In this document: positions 34,801 to 46,645 of the stretch, piece after piece
Position numbering within the stretch: the stretch's first letter is position 1
Layout: each line of letters opens with the position of its first letter
The notes under the pieces: generated by a model
Database searches by the model: none
Seen by the model: the letters and a program-made list of their open reading frames with translations, nothing else
What the model was told of the DNA's origin: nothing
Assembly: GCA_039720395.1 (NCBI GenBank)
Contig: CM077833.1
Location: forward strand, 23,706,271 to 23,770,270
Source: Liquidambar formosana
Lineage: Eukaryota; Streptophyta; Magnoliopsida; Saxifragales; Altingiaceae
Length of the DNA stretch: 64,000 nucleotides
Direction: 5' to 3'
Position numbers and translations under genes: made by a program

Positions 34801-36171
34801 CAACGGTGTCATTATTATGTTAATTATTTTTTCATTTAGCTTTTTGGGAGACTTTTGGATCTACTAGAGAAATCCGGCGGCTTAAGAATCATGCAAAATA
34901 TCGAGTGCAAAAAATTGTCCCTTGATCTTTTCCCTTATTGTTATTGTCATTATTACTATTTATTGTAGTCTTTTAGTCTTATGATCTTACTATGTTGAAC
35001 TAAACCTGGCTGCTAGCTGTGTATTAATTTCTAAAAGCGAGGAAGTGCATGTAAAGTCATTTTTTTTCTTCCTCATCAGAAATGTTTTATCTCCCATAAC
35101 TCCATTCAGACGGATGTGTAAATGATGAATTTCAGACTGATGGACATTGTGTTCATCCAATTAACCTATTCATTGGTTTCAAGCATTGGTGTCGGGCTTA
35201 TTCTGTGAATGTTTTCTTGTTAAACATTGCAGGTTTGTCATGGGTTGCTTTATGTCAACGGAATTGCCCAGAATGAAGATTTTATAGCAGAGCAGCCAAC
35301 ATACAGACTGAATTTAACTGTGCGCCCCCTATCTGTTATTTCTTTGTGTTTTAATCTTACTACTCTTTTTCCAGCATTTTGTTATGCCAGTGGAGCGTGT
35401 TCTTGAACAACATTTCGGGGTAGAAACTGCCTGGGCAAATGATTCACAAAAGGCCAATTATTCCTCCTTGAATTTAGTGCACCTCATCTAATGATGAGGT
35501 AAAAGGATGTGTCGTGTGAAGAAGCCCAGTGGACTCCATGTTGTTGACATCTGAAAGCTTCATGGTTCCCAGCAACTAGCATTTGGGTTCATCATGAGCC
35601 TCAGATGGTACACCATATGCTTGGTCTGCCCCTTCCTTAATCCTCTTGGTTTCTCTTGAGCCTGCAATTGACAATTGTATCTTTATACCAATGTCACATT
35701 TCCTTGGTTGCAGTATGTGCCTAGAGGTCATGTTTATGTGTTGGGTGACAACCGTAATAACAGCTACGACTCCCATGTTTGGTAAGTATTCTCAAGTCAA
35801 GTGCCTTCATTCATGTAGGTGCTGATATTTCCAAGTGTATTGGAGAATCCAAGGAAAAATTCCCTATAAGGTTTTCCTTAGAACAAAAAAAAGAACTTTT
35901 TGACTTTCAATCTTAAAGGATGATGTCCCTTTCAAAGGGAGTTTTTCAGTGGATGCCCAAATGCTTTGTTTCTTTTATTCAGTTATATGCAGATAAATTT
36001 GATATTTTATCAACTTTTCTTTACTCGTAAATTTTATATTTTATTTACTTTTCTTTACTCCTTTTTGTTTTTTTTAACATTCTTTTCTGATTGATCAACA
36101 GGGGACCCCTTCCTATTAAAAACATTATCGGAAGATTTGTCACATGTTATTTTAGACCTTCAAATGATTGA
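28889..36171 (+). CDS. Type I signal peptidase (chloroplast/thylakoid processing peptidase-like)
   Basis: Six exons: 28889-29116, 32934-32996, 33086-33154, 35233-35319, 35714-35781 and 36102-36171 (TGA 36169-36171). All introns are GT-AG and the frame stays open, giving 194 codons. Family S26 boxes: SSSMFPT with catalytic Ser61, [11 protein letters not shown] with general-base Lys109, [11 protein letters not shown] at about 160-170, and a hydrophobic anchor [11 protein letters not shown] at 41-51 before the active site. It cleaves transit or signal sequences on the outside or lumen face of a membrane. There is no obvious transit peptide, and this length is typical of the short plant homologues. 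ATG 28889 follows a likely leader intron acceptor (TTTCAG, 28881-28886). Intron 1 is 3.8 kb; intron 3 carries a hAT-like insertion and a foldback element. All catalytic motifs are intact, unlike the second copy. The junction of exons 2 and 3 (residues 97-101) is the least certain. Confidence 0.85.
31480..31530. repeat. (CT)n-(TA)n microsatellite in intron 1
   Basis: CT dinucleotides then TA dinucleotides within intron 1. A C-run followed by an A-run lies further on at 31858-31906. Confidence 0.85.
33298..34696. mobile_element. hAT-like non-autonomous element in intron 3, 1,399 bp
   Basis: Inverted ends GGGTGGCGATAATGCCAGAG and CTCTGGCAATAACGCCACCC differ at only a few bases. A perfect 8-bp duplication TAAATTTA flanks it (33290-33297 and 34697-34704), the size typical of hAT elements. 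No transposase. The interior has pyrimidine-rich and purine-rich halves and short frames I do not recognise. Confidence 0.8.
34735..34926. mobile_element. Foldback MITE in intron 3
   Basis: The arms AAGGGACACAATTTTTGCAC... and ...GTGCAAAAAATTGTCCCTT extend inward to CATGATTCTTAAG and CTTAAGAATCATG, about 50 bp inverted with small mismatches. Total about 190 bp. Confidence 0.75.
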
Positions 36172-37053
36172 TTCGATGACAATTGGATCAGATGAGGCAG
36201 AGGTGGTTGAAACTCTTTATAAGTGGGGATGTTTTTTGAAGGGCTGCACTATTAACATGGATGGAGTTTGCTGCAGCTGTGCTTTCTTATCCAAAATTTT
36301 GATTTACCAATTGGCTATGCTGATTAGATCGATTATCATTAATCTAGTTATTCACGTGTACCCATATGCTTTTAAGAGGTCTTCTGGAGAATGATGGGTT
36401 GGAAATTTAACATCTTGTGAATACTTTACAGTGGACAGTGTATGTAGGTCTTGTTTGTTCTGTTTATCTGCCTCTAGATGGTTTGGGATATGAACGGTTT
36501 GTTTCCAGCTTTTCTTGCCAAATTTCTTTCAACCTAACAGTAGGACAAACTGCAGAGGAAACGGATGATCTCTGGTTTCCTCTGCCATGTATTAGCTCTT
36601 ATGAAATATTATTTGGGTTGGAAGAGGCTTGGAAGCATCCTTGGCATGTTCTTCTTTTCAAACTGTTGTAGATTTAGTTTGAATATAATGTGTGTTTTAG
36701 CACGTGTGCATCGCTGCATCTTATACAAACTTGTACCCAAGATACTTAGATGTTTCAATCACCAATAACTGTGTATTTTGTGTGTACATGGGGCATGATT
36801 GTGTCACGTTGGGTTTAGCAGCTTGATTGTATGACATTGAGAGAGATGATCTTCTAGTAGTGATAAATTTAGCAACTTGATCATAAAAGAGGGTGATTGA
36901 ATTGGCAACTTCTTGGTGGAACAAATAGAGAGATGGAACTTTTTAAATAAGGATTGATAAGGCTGGCAACTTGGTGGCATTAAAAATGTCCAACAAGTAC
37001 AAAGCTTTTTTTTTTTTTGTTTTTTTGTTTTTTTTTTTTGGGGACAAATCACT

Positions 37054-37096
<43 letters not shown>

Positions 37097-38494
37097 GTGG
37101 GGTAGGGTCGATGACACTGACACTGATAACTTATCACCAACTTAGTGGTTCTTCGTTTATAATATTTTGAGGGGTGTCATTGTAATGGCTAATAAAACGT
37201 GTTAGGGGGGATTATATATTGAGTGGTGTCATTGTAATGGTCAGTAAAACGTGTTGGTAAGCCGTTGGTTTAATATTTTGAGAATTTGGGTGGTGCCATT
37301 CCAAATCAGTAAGGTGCAAAAGCATCCTCCTCGCTCGTCATTGTAATGACATATAGTAAAAAGTGCTAGGAAAGGCCTTTGTGTTATCTTTTTATGATGA
37401 GTGGTGCCATTTCCAATCTTGTTAGGTGCAAAAGGTTTCTCCCAACTATATCTCCAGAAGGTACCAATAGTGATTTGGCTGAATCCTAAAATATCTTCTT
37501 TACAATCACACTCTTTTTGAAAGTGAAAAATAAAAAATAAAAAATTCCAAGCATATCTTACTCACCAATGTGGCAAATGCACAGCCTACCTTCCTAGTCA
37601 AAAGATTGGCAAGCCTAAATTGAAGAACGAGGTAACATGTTTGCTGGTGTGTCAATGTGAGATATAGGGGTTGAGAGGTCTCACTATGGGGAGGCGTGGA
37701 GTTCAAAATATCTTTTAAGAATGTTGATAGTATTGTCGGAGGTGATGTCTAACACTAACACACATTAGCTGAAGAATATATTTCACCAGTCATCACATGC
37801 ATACATTACTAGTGAAGTACTCGAATTTTTTATCCAATTGATTTACCGAGACGTATAAGATCACTATCCATCCTGTATCAATTAAGAAAAATAAAAAAAT
37901 GAAAAACAATAAATTTGCCTCATGGGGATAGTTAAATTATAGGAGTAAGGCTCTTACTTCATAGAGTTGGGGGATACTAGGGTGAAGAGTTGGGGGATAC
38001 TGGGGTGAAGGGTTGGATAATGTGAAAAAGCGTATAGAAAGCAAACAAAACGGGGCCAAATTATGAAACCCACAAAACAATAGCCATGCGCATATGAACT
38101 TGAGGGCATGTCATGACTGGATCTATGTAAAATCATAATTTTTTCCCTTTCCAGTGACTTTTCCATATTCAAACCACTCAAGTCCTCCTAAATTTTTTTT
38201 TAATTTTATTTTTTGCTAAACCAATCAAGCCCTCTTTAAAATATATATATAAAAAAAAAAAAATCGCAACCACTCAAGTCCCCAAGATCACTACGCTTAC
38301 CCCATCCTACTATCACGTATCAAAAGAAATTGGTTGGTGTTCAAACCGTCCCTTAGGTCCACTGTCAAGCTATTTCCCTTTCTCACAAGTCATCTTTCTT
38401 TTATTTTCTCTCAATGCAACTTTTCTCTTTTTTAGTATTTTCCTTACAAGAACTCTCCTCTCCAAGTCTCTCTTTCTCTCTATATTTTCTCTTA
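36172..38494. other. 3' UTR of the peptidase gene and intergenic DNA
   Basis: After the stop comes probable 3' UTR to about 36700. (AG)n lies at 37058-37094. A diverged direct repeat with GTGTCATTGTAATGG and TAAAACGTGTT occurs at about 37172 and 37227. A short duplicated phrase GAGTTGGGGGATACT lies near 37965-38000. No further gene supported. Confidence 0.45.
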
Positions 38495-38712
38495 GGCTCT
38501 ATTTGGTTCGCGGATTTTATCAAGGAAAAAAAATAAAATAGAAGGAATTATACTTTTCTTTATTTGGTTGCAATGAAAAATTGAAAGAAAAAGAAGAATT
38601 GGTATAATTTTGGCTTGATATGATTTTATCTTTTCCTTTCATTTTCTTTCCTCCTTATTTTTTTTCCCTTTCTTTTTTATTCCTTGATAAAATCCATGAA
38701 CCAAATAGAGGG
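38495..38712. mobile_element. Tourist-like MITE, 218 bp
   Basis: The ends GGCTCTATTTGGTTCGCGG and CATGAACCAAATAGAGGG continue inward as ATTTTATCAAGGAA and TTCCTTGATAAAAT, about 35 bp inverted. Flanked by TTA on both sides (38492-38494 and 38713-38715), as in PIF/Harbinger MITEs. Same family as 18021-18290. Confidence 0.8.
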
Positions 38713-40000
38713 TTAGAGTCTCAGCATTCCCTCTTGAAACTCTAATTTTTGGTCTCCTTGAACTCTCCCAAGCTCTTGCTATTTACGGGGAAGAATCAAA
38801 GGGCAAGATTATTCACTTACCTAATTTTCCCCACCATTCCCCACTTCTTTTATTTTTGCCATCCTACACATTTCCATTGCCTAATTTCCCCTACCATTCC
38901 CCACTTCTATCCCTTCTTGGAGTGGGTTTCTCACTTAAAAAGAGAAGCTGTTGAAACGGTGACGTTACCAGTCATTTGACATAAGTTGACAGTCAGAAGA
39001 AGTGAAGTTGACAGTCATTTTGAAACAAAAACAACAGCAGATTTTTATCACTTAAGATAAATGGTGGATGAATCACTTGTGATAAATGGTGGATATACCA
39101 TTTGGTAATGGCGGATGAATCACTTGAGATAAATGGTAGATACACCACTTAGTAATGGTGGATGAATCACTTGAGATAAAAGGTAGATACACCATTTGGT
39201 AAATGGGAGATGAATTCACCACTACTTCAAATATTAGGTAAATGTAAGCCTATATAAAGAAAGTTTTGGTTGGAGACAATGAACACAATTGAGAGGGAAT
39301 GAGTTGAAATGAAAGAGAAATGAATGAGAATGGTGAAAAGGGTGTATAGAGAGGGCTCTACCCAATTGGTCTTATATACATACACACACACATATATATG
39401 CACCTAACCTAATTACTTGCTTTGCTCGCAGAAAAGAGATCCAGGTTGACAATAAACATCACGGACCTCATCATTGGGAACACACCATCAAGTAATTGTA
39501 TTTAGGGTGACACCATTTAGGGCTTGAACAAATTTCCCCCTGTTTTCTCAATGTGTTTTGATGTAACTATTTTGTGATTGAAGTGGGTTGTAAAGTGTCT
39601 TAATGCCATTTGTTGTTTTTTCGAAGTAACTGTATTTAGGGCTTGTTAATGCCTCCTAAAAAAATCGTCTTCTGATTCTTTTGAGATGTTGGTGGTTTAT
39701 GTCTTATACGATTGAAGATGTAGTGGTTTTAGACATTGGACATTCATTCACAAAATTCCCCCGTTTTTTTCAAAGTGACCTAATGTTATTGTCTTGTTTA
39801 ACTATTTTTGTGAATGAAGTTGGTTGTTTGTGTCGTAATGTCATTTGTTGTTTTCGAGTTAACTGTGAGAAGATCTTTAGGTTTTTGGATTTGGGTAAAC
39901 TTGATAAAAGGTAAGCAAAATGTTGTGTACAAACTGACACAATGCTAGTTCAATGTCACGCCTATATTGTGTGCAACTCTATTTTTCATTATTGATTTTA
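38713..40000. other. Intergenic between MITE and Mutator-like element
   Basis: Apart from the 53-bp tandem repeat there is no supported gene. Two diverged copies of a segment with TGTCTT...TGCCATTTGTTGTTTT occur near 39590 and 39830. Confidence 0.35.
39046..39205. repeat. Tandem repeat, about 3 units of 53 bp
   Basis: Units contain ATGAATCACTTGAGATAAAT, GGTAGATACACCA and TTGGTAATGG. The first unit is diverged and shorter; the rest differ at a few bases. Confidence 0.8.
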
Positions 40001-41615
40001 GGGTAAAATGCAAAAAACCCCCCTCTATTGTTATCCTTTTTGCAGGAAACCCCCCTCTAAAAAAAACTCAACAAAAAACCCCCTATATTGTGTTAGGGGG
40101 GTATGCCGTTAACGGCGATGCTAATTGTCTATTATACCCCTTGTCTTTTTTTTTATTGTTAAAAAGTGGTTTTATTAGATTTATGAAACGATGCCGTTTT
40201 GATTTGGTTTTTTTTGCTCGATTTCTCCCCACTGTTACTATGAAAACGCAGCGGCATCATCGCCGGCAGCTCGCCTTCTCTCCATCAACGGCAATTCATG
40301 GCACCAGTACCAAACCCCATTTACATAGTTTTGGCATACTCATTCTACTCTCTCTCTCTCTCTTTGGTTTTCAAATGATATATTCATCTAATTAAATTTC
40401 CACTGTAGAATTGGGTTCGCCGGAGTATGGATTAGAGAAAGGGGACCCTCAGTGTTTGCCGCCTTTCTTCTCTGGTAACGTTTATGACGGGGAGGAAGGG
40501 AGGAAGGGAGGGGTTAGGGTTTTGAAGATGACTAGTTTTCTATTCGTTGATTAAATCCGGCCATGGATAGCGATTTGATGCTAAGCTCAACGATGACAGG
40601 GACGACGGGATCTGAGATATACTTGCCGACGATGATGGGGTGCTCTCACTGGTGATGGATCGATCGGTGACGATGGGATTTAAGATATGCTTGATGGCGC
40701 CATTTTGGATCAGAGCGATCAGCGAGGAAAATAGCAGGTCAAGACCCGATTTGGAGAGTGACCATGGGTCCGTTTTGGATCAGCGAGGAAGATATGCTTG
40801 ACGATTGCCACCGACTGTTGGCTACCCCACCTTACCCCAAAGGTCGCCGGCCATGGCTGCTATACCAGATTTGTAGAAGAAAAAAAAAGGGATTTAGCCT
40901 TCGCAGTTACCACCCACCCTTACTTTGCGTCCACCATCACTGCTACAATCTCAGGCAAGCTGCTGCATCATCGTCGGCGACGGAGAAAGGGGATCCAAAC
41001 AAACCCACCTCATCGTGCCACCGTTTCTCGACAACTGTTCAACCTCTTTTTCACCACTGATAGAAACCTAAAATCGGCCATTTTACTGGAGGTTTTCTCT
41101 TCCCACAGTTGTCGGCGAGGCTTCCTACAATCATAGGCAAGGATGAGGAGAGAGGGCGGCTGAGGAGGTTCTCTCTTCCCACAGTTGTCAGCGAGGATGA
41201 GGAAAAAGGGGGAAAATGCATTCTCTGTCTTCTTTTTTTCTTTTTCCTTTGGCCGTTGTGATCGGCCATGGCTACTTTTGGGGTTTGCGTTGGCTGCCAC
41301 TGTGATTGGCTATGGTTAGTTTCCCGTTGTTCAGAGGAGAGAGAGGCAAATCGTGGATAGACGGGAGGAAGAGAAGGTCAGTAGAGAGAGGAAAAAAAAA
41401 AAAAGAGGAAAGGGCATTTTGGTCTCATAAATTACTAAACAACATCACGTGACTTGCACGTGAGATTTTTCTATTAACTTACCTAACGGCATACGGACGG
41501 AAAGGGGTATTTGTCAACCCTACATAATATGGGGGGTTTTTTGTTGAGTTTTTTTTTAGAGGGGGGTTTCCTGCAAAAAGGGTAACAATAGAGGGGGGTT
41601 TTTTGCATTTTACCC
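40001..41615. mobile_element. Non-autonomous Mutator-like element, 1,615 bp
   Basis: Long inverted ends of about 95 bp, starting GGGTAAAATGCAAAAAAC and ending GTTTTTTGCATTTTACCC, nearly perfect. Flanked by a perfect 9-bp duplication TTGATTTTA (39992-40000 and 41616-41624), the Mutator hallmark. No transposase. The interior (40180-41400) is much more GC-rich than its surroundings, includes a doubled phrase TCTCTTCCCACAGTTGTC, and carries frames on both strands I do not recognise, so captured host DNA is possible. Near-identical ends suggest recent mobility. Confidence 0.88.
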
Positions 41616-41856
41616 TTGATTTTACAACCGTTGCGTTAACTTATTGCAATGTCATTGATTGCAATGTAAGTGGTTGCAAGTTTATTTTTACATCAATGTT
41701 CTATTTAGTTACAATGTTGTAATCTAACTAACTATAAGAAAACTAATTGTAATGTAACTGAATGATGTTACATATTATGTCAATGTAGCTGTTTATAAAT
41801 AATATGGTAGAATATTCTCATGTTTAGCTATTTATGAGTAGTAGTTACGTGTTAAT

Positions 41857-42685
41857 ATGGAAAATGATGTTGCAGAGAGTGCGAGGAAGAATCTGTATGC
41901 CATACAAGCTTCAAAGTTGAATGAAGCGTCATCTTTTGCAAAGAAGAGAGTCCAACAAGAGAAGGGATTAGTGACGGCACGCCAGAAACGAGCACGACAC
42001 AGTACTCAATTCAGATCGAATTTGGGTGTAATAACTAGACTGTTGATCTGTGTGAAATTGTAGAGAAGACACATTGTTGAGTTGAAGAGAACACCATTTT
42101 GGTGTATTTTGGATGCTTTCATATCAAATAGGGTAGGATCTCAAGCTACTAGAAAGCGTGATAACAATGTAGTTGAGATATTGCAATGTTTTAACGTGAG
42201 GGCAAAGGGGTTTTTGATTGGTGGGAAGACCATACCATTTCAGATCAATGACATTTCTATGATATTTGGGATTCCACTTGGGCAACATTCCATGCACTTG
42301 AATCCAGCAAAGAACCCGGGCACTCCGTTTGTTTTAAGAAGATTTAAAAATGTAGGTAGAATGGCAAGACCAAGAATTGAGAGACAAATAATGATTGTAG
42401 TTCAAGGAAAAAGACTAGTGGATTATCAAGATGTATGTAGCTAGGCTGTTGATTTTGCATTTGTGTGTCACGCTATTATTCCCTATTAAAGGTCACACAA
42501 TTGTGTGGATCTTCATACTGTACGTAGAAGACTTGGATAAGGTGAAGTCATACAAGTGGCTCGAAGCAATTTGGATAGCTTTAATGTCATCCATTGAAGA
42601 AAACATTGGTACACCTGAGGATGTAATTGGTTGTGTCATGGCACTGTTGGTATATGTTTTTTATGCACAAATGTTATTGTGTTAA
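41857..42685 (+). pseudogene. Plant-mobile-domain/DUF1985-like transposon-associated gene, broken
   Basis: Frames give, in order, ELKRTPFWCILDAF, GFLIGGKTIPFQINDISMIF, GIPLGQH, ARLLILHLCVTLLFP, WLEAIWIALMSSIEE and GCVMALL. This layout is typical of the large plant families often carried by Mutator-type elements beside a Ulp1-like protease (DUF1985/mobile-domain-like). It is broken by a TAG at 42061-42063 and a 4-bp tandem duplication (ATGTATGT, 42431-42438) that moves the frame. No protease domain follows. The first 60 codons (41857 on) are a basic helical start. Family naming is by motif memory only. Confidence 0.55.
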
Positions 42686-43105
42686 AATGTTATTATACTG
42701 CCACTTAAAATATAACGTGCGTGACACATGTTGTGTTGTTTAAAAATTATAGTACTAGCTATGTAAGCACACGAGCATCATAGAAGCAGTGCGGGTGCCA
42801 CATGTCCTAGGTTTTTTAAATGGTATCTTGGGAAACTCTCCAAATATTGGAAGACAGAGCCATAAGAAATACAGCTCCAGCTGAGGTTTGTATTCAGTTG
42901 CTTATTTCATTTCAATATTGTTAATAGGGACAATGAATGAATGTATTATTGAAAGCAATAATTGAATCTAATTGGTACGAAATTTAATTACCATGTACAT
43001 ATTACTTGTTTACTATTTTTTTTATTTTGTTGTGAATGTGTTTATTCGTAAACATTAGTTAATGTTGTGTATTTCGTTTTTCCCTAAAATACACATTCAT
43101 AGATA

Positions 43106-43636
43106 ATGGGTGGAGAGTTGGAGATGACTCAATTGGAGGCAAAAATGTTTCGAAATGCAAAAGCTAAATTAGTGAAAGTTGAGCAAAATCAAGACATTGA
43201 TGGAAAATCTAGAGTGAAGAATGATGAAGTTGGGAATTTTGAGTTGCCAAATGGGAAAAATGATCATAATTTTGTGTATGAGGATAACCACGCTGAAATA
43301 CTGAATATTCAACAAAATAACAATGAAACATTGTCAAATGGAGATGTCGTGGGAGGAAGAAGCATACAGGATGCAAGTGGGAACACCTATCCTAGGTATT
43401 TGAACGAGAGCTTAGGAATTTTTTCACTGAAGCTTAGTGTGGATGATGGCGTAGATGATAATGAACAGATCATTTGCGAGAAGTCACTCAATGTGGGAGT
43501 AAATATTGATGTTACTGAAAAGACAGCTATTATTGGGCATCAATTTGAAGTCGTTCGGCGTGAGAAATTGAAAAGTTTTGATCAGGTAATCCATAAAACA
43601 AAGGAGCAAGACTATTACATTCTCATGCCTTTCTAA
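43106..43636 (+). pseudogene. Possible middle exon of the same TE-associated gene
   Basis: 176-codon open frame rich in N, E, D and K, with no recognised domain. It begins after an AG and lies between the domain piece (41.9-42.7 kb) and the coiled-coil piece (44.0-44.8 kb) on the same strand. Composition and position suggest it is the linker of the same gene. Confidence 0.4.
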
Positions 43637-44020
43637 ACAAAAGTTAATTGTTTTACTTTTTCCGTTCTGTTTGGGATCATCAGTGAAGGGTAATTTATCT
43701 CTCACTTACAAAAAATTGTGTTACTAACCTTATAATAACGTGATTGAACTATAACTGTAATTGTGTACTTTTTCCAATTATGTGGATAATATATGAGATC
43801 ATAAAATAGGCATACGAAATGTAATTTTTTACTTTTTTCCTTTCTCATAACTTTTTTAGTTATTAATAAACTAATGTTAAACTATGAACTGTTTAATAAA
43901 TGTTGTATGAATTCATCCGAATGATTCAAAGAATTGTTTGATTTAAGTATTCCTCTTTGAATTATAAAAATGTTTGTTATGAACAGTTAATATATTAATA
44001 ACATTACATTGATATGATAG

Positions 44021-44815
44021 TTGAAACAGGGAGTGGAAGATGTCATTGTATTTACTTCATTTAGAGGTTTTAATGAGTCGATGCCCACATATGATGAGGT
44101 TGTGCGCAAGGAAAGATACAATATACAATTGGAAGTTGAACAAGGTGTAAGAGATGAGTATAGAGTACAAATTCTGTTGATGGCGGCCCATATTGGTGCT
44201 TTGCAAGAAAAATGTTTGCAAAAGGATCAAGAAATTTTCGCGCTAAAAGCAAAGATTAGGATGCAAGATGATGAAATTATTTTGAACAGGGTTCATCAGG
44301 TAACTCTGTGTTTTGGTGATGGAGTGCTGAGCGTGGAGGACTTTAATGAGATTAAAAAAGACTCCATATGGAGTTATGAGCATGCTGAAATGTCACAGCT
44401 GAGAAAAAGAATTGATGAACTGGAAAATGAAAACAGTTACTTGATTAAAAAGAATGCTGAAATATCAAACTTGAATGTTGAGATTGTTCAGACGATATTG
44501 AAGTAAATTGAAACAAATGCTGTCATCGAGAGCTTGAAAAATGTAGCTGATAAGCTTGTGGGAAAAGAAGCAGAGTTGGTTGCTCTTAATGCAGCTAATG
44601 GAGTTTTACAGGAACAACTTAATGATTTGGGAGAATTGAAAGTCTCTGTGGATGGTGATAATGGAATGGAGGTGATTAGCCTGAGTAATGAGGATACACC
44701 AGACGGACGAGGGAAAATAGGTGAACGATCTATGATTACTCGTGTGAAGGCAAAGACAAGAAAGCAAAACAAGATGAAAGACTTCATGACTCAGCTGAAA
44801 CTAACCTTGTACTGA
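44021..44815 (+). pseudogene. Coiled-coil C-terminal part of the TE-associated gene
   Basis: 161 open codons then, after TAA at 44504-44506, a further open frame to 44815. Strong heptad pattern (for example LRKRIDELENENSYLIKKNAE and ESLKNVADKLVGKEAELVAL) with a basic tail. The part EIFALKAKIRMQDDEIILNRVHQVT is matched by a minus-strand frame at 47773-48084, which has EILQLKAKTSVQDEEI followed by VHQVT. This shared segment supports a common transposon-borne gene family. Confidence 0.5.
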
Positions 44816-46217
44816 TTTGAATATGTGATTTGAAGAACACAGCACCGATAACTTAGCCAAATGCAATTTAGGTAGCCCTAGACTAGATTTCAAATTTGAA
44901 ACATCTCCAAAGAGACCATAAATCAAATTTGATACTTCACCATTTTTGTTGAATGTGATAATCGAGGTAATCCCCATGATTGCTGTTGGAAATGTGGGGA
45001 ATAACGCATGCAAATGCTTCCCTTAAATAAACGTCCAGCTTTACAGAATATGTTTTGATGGCAAAAGGGCACGGATGGAAAATTGTTTTCTCATACAATT
45101 GGTAAAGTTGCTTAAATGGCAATGTTTGGCCACAAAGTGGACTTGTGGCTTTACAACAAATGTTTTAAGACTTGATACTTTAACAGATTTGGGATTTGGA
45201 CCTCAGCCTGATTTCCACAAAAATGAATCACATATAAAATAATAATTTATTTTATTATTTTGTTTTGTTTTATTTTTTGTACATTTACTTAGTAAGAAGC
45301 AAAAATTTAACGAAGAAGATGACTAAAAATTAATAAGTATATAAGTTTGATCTATATATATTTTCACATTTCCATCCCCTAAACTATTTTATAGGTTTTG
45401 TCCTAAAATCATATGAAATGTGGTCTATATGGCAAAACAATAGATATAATCATCTAATCTTTAACAAACCCAAAAAAATTATATAAAGATATAAGAAATT
45501 ATAATAGAAAAATTATAAATTAGATCTTGATTTAACAAAATAAAGATAAGAATAAAGATATTTTAAATATTGACAGTAATATTGTCGATAATTATAGTAA
45601 GAGTCAAATTGTCAACACTCTTGTAGTAGAATTGTCAACTACAATAAAGAGTATTTTAACATAAGTACAATATGGAATACGTCAAATACCTACGTTTGTT
45701 ATAAAAAAAAAACGAGTATTTTTAATAATGTTTGAATTTTGTATGGAAAACGGTAGTTTTTTTTAAAAATACGTACGTACATGTATTATACGAGTATAGT
45801 ACGAATATTTACTAACTAGGGTGGTACAAAGCCTAGTGCCTTTTTTTTTTTTTGGGATGCGATTCAAAGCCTTGTGCTTGGAGTAAAAGAAAAACATGCT
45901 TTCGAGAAGAAGACGAAACAAAAATCGATTATGGGTCTGGTTGGGTTTAGGTTCATCCGCATCTGCCCAAATGATTGAGTAGTTTCAACTCACACACTCC
46001 ATCGGATTGGCCGATGGGTTGGCGAGTTGGGAAACAAAAATTCACAAATCATTCAGTTATTGTTAAATAATGAATCAGTGAATTGCTAAATTAGTAGTTT
46101 AGTACCCCAAAATAAACAAATTTTGCAATTTGGATTTTGCTAAATTATAAAACAAGAGGACCAAATTTTATTTTTTTAGTTCTTATAAAATTATTTTAAT
46201 CTACGTAAAAAATTTTA
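44816..46217. other. Intergenic, very AT-rich
   Basis: No gene supported. Contains A/T runs (45840) and a less AT-rich part at 45890-46040 with no long frame. Confidence 0.4.
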
Positions 46218-46645
46218 ATGAGCCAGGCTATTGTCACCACGTAAAGTATTCTAAGCCCCACATTAAGTTTATATTTTTTAAGATTTTATAAAAAATATAA
46301 AAGATTTCTACAAAAACTAAACATATGGTCCACTAGAAAACATCATTCCAAACAATTTTGTAAAAGAAAGTTTTTCCAAAATCTATCATTTAAGTGGATT
46401 TTTTGGCTATTTTTTATGAAACATTTTGTATAAATGAAACAGAGATTGTAAATGCCCAAAAAGTCCACTTAAACGATAGATTTTGGAAAAATTTTCTTTT
46501 ACAAAGTTGTTCAGAATGATGTTTTTTAGTGGATTACGTGATTAGTTTTCACAAAAACTTTTCATATTTTACATAAAACCTTAAAAAAAATATAAACAAA
46601 GTGGGGGACTTAAGAGTATTTTATGTGATGGCAATAGCCTCCCTT
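46218..46645. mobile_element. Large foldback element, about 430 bp
   Basis: Arms of about 200 bp are inverted almost throughout: the left has GGCTATTGTCACCACGTAAA and TCCAAAATCTATCATTTAAG, and the right has their reverse complements (GATGGCAATAGCC; CTTAAACGATAGATTTTGGA). The loop is short (about 46400-46450). Target duplication not resolved. Confidence 0.75.
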
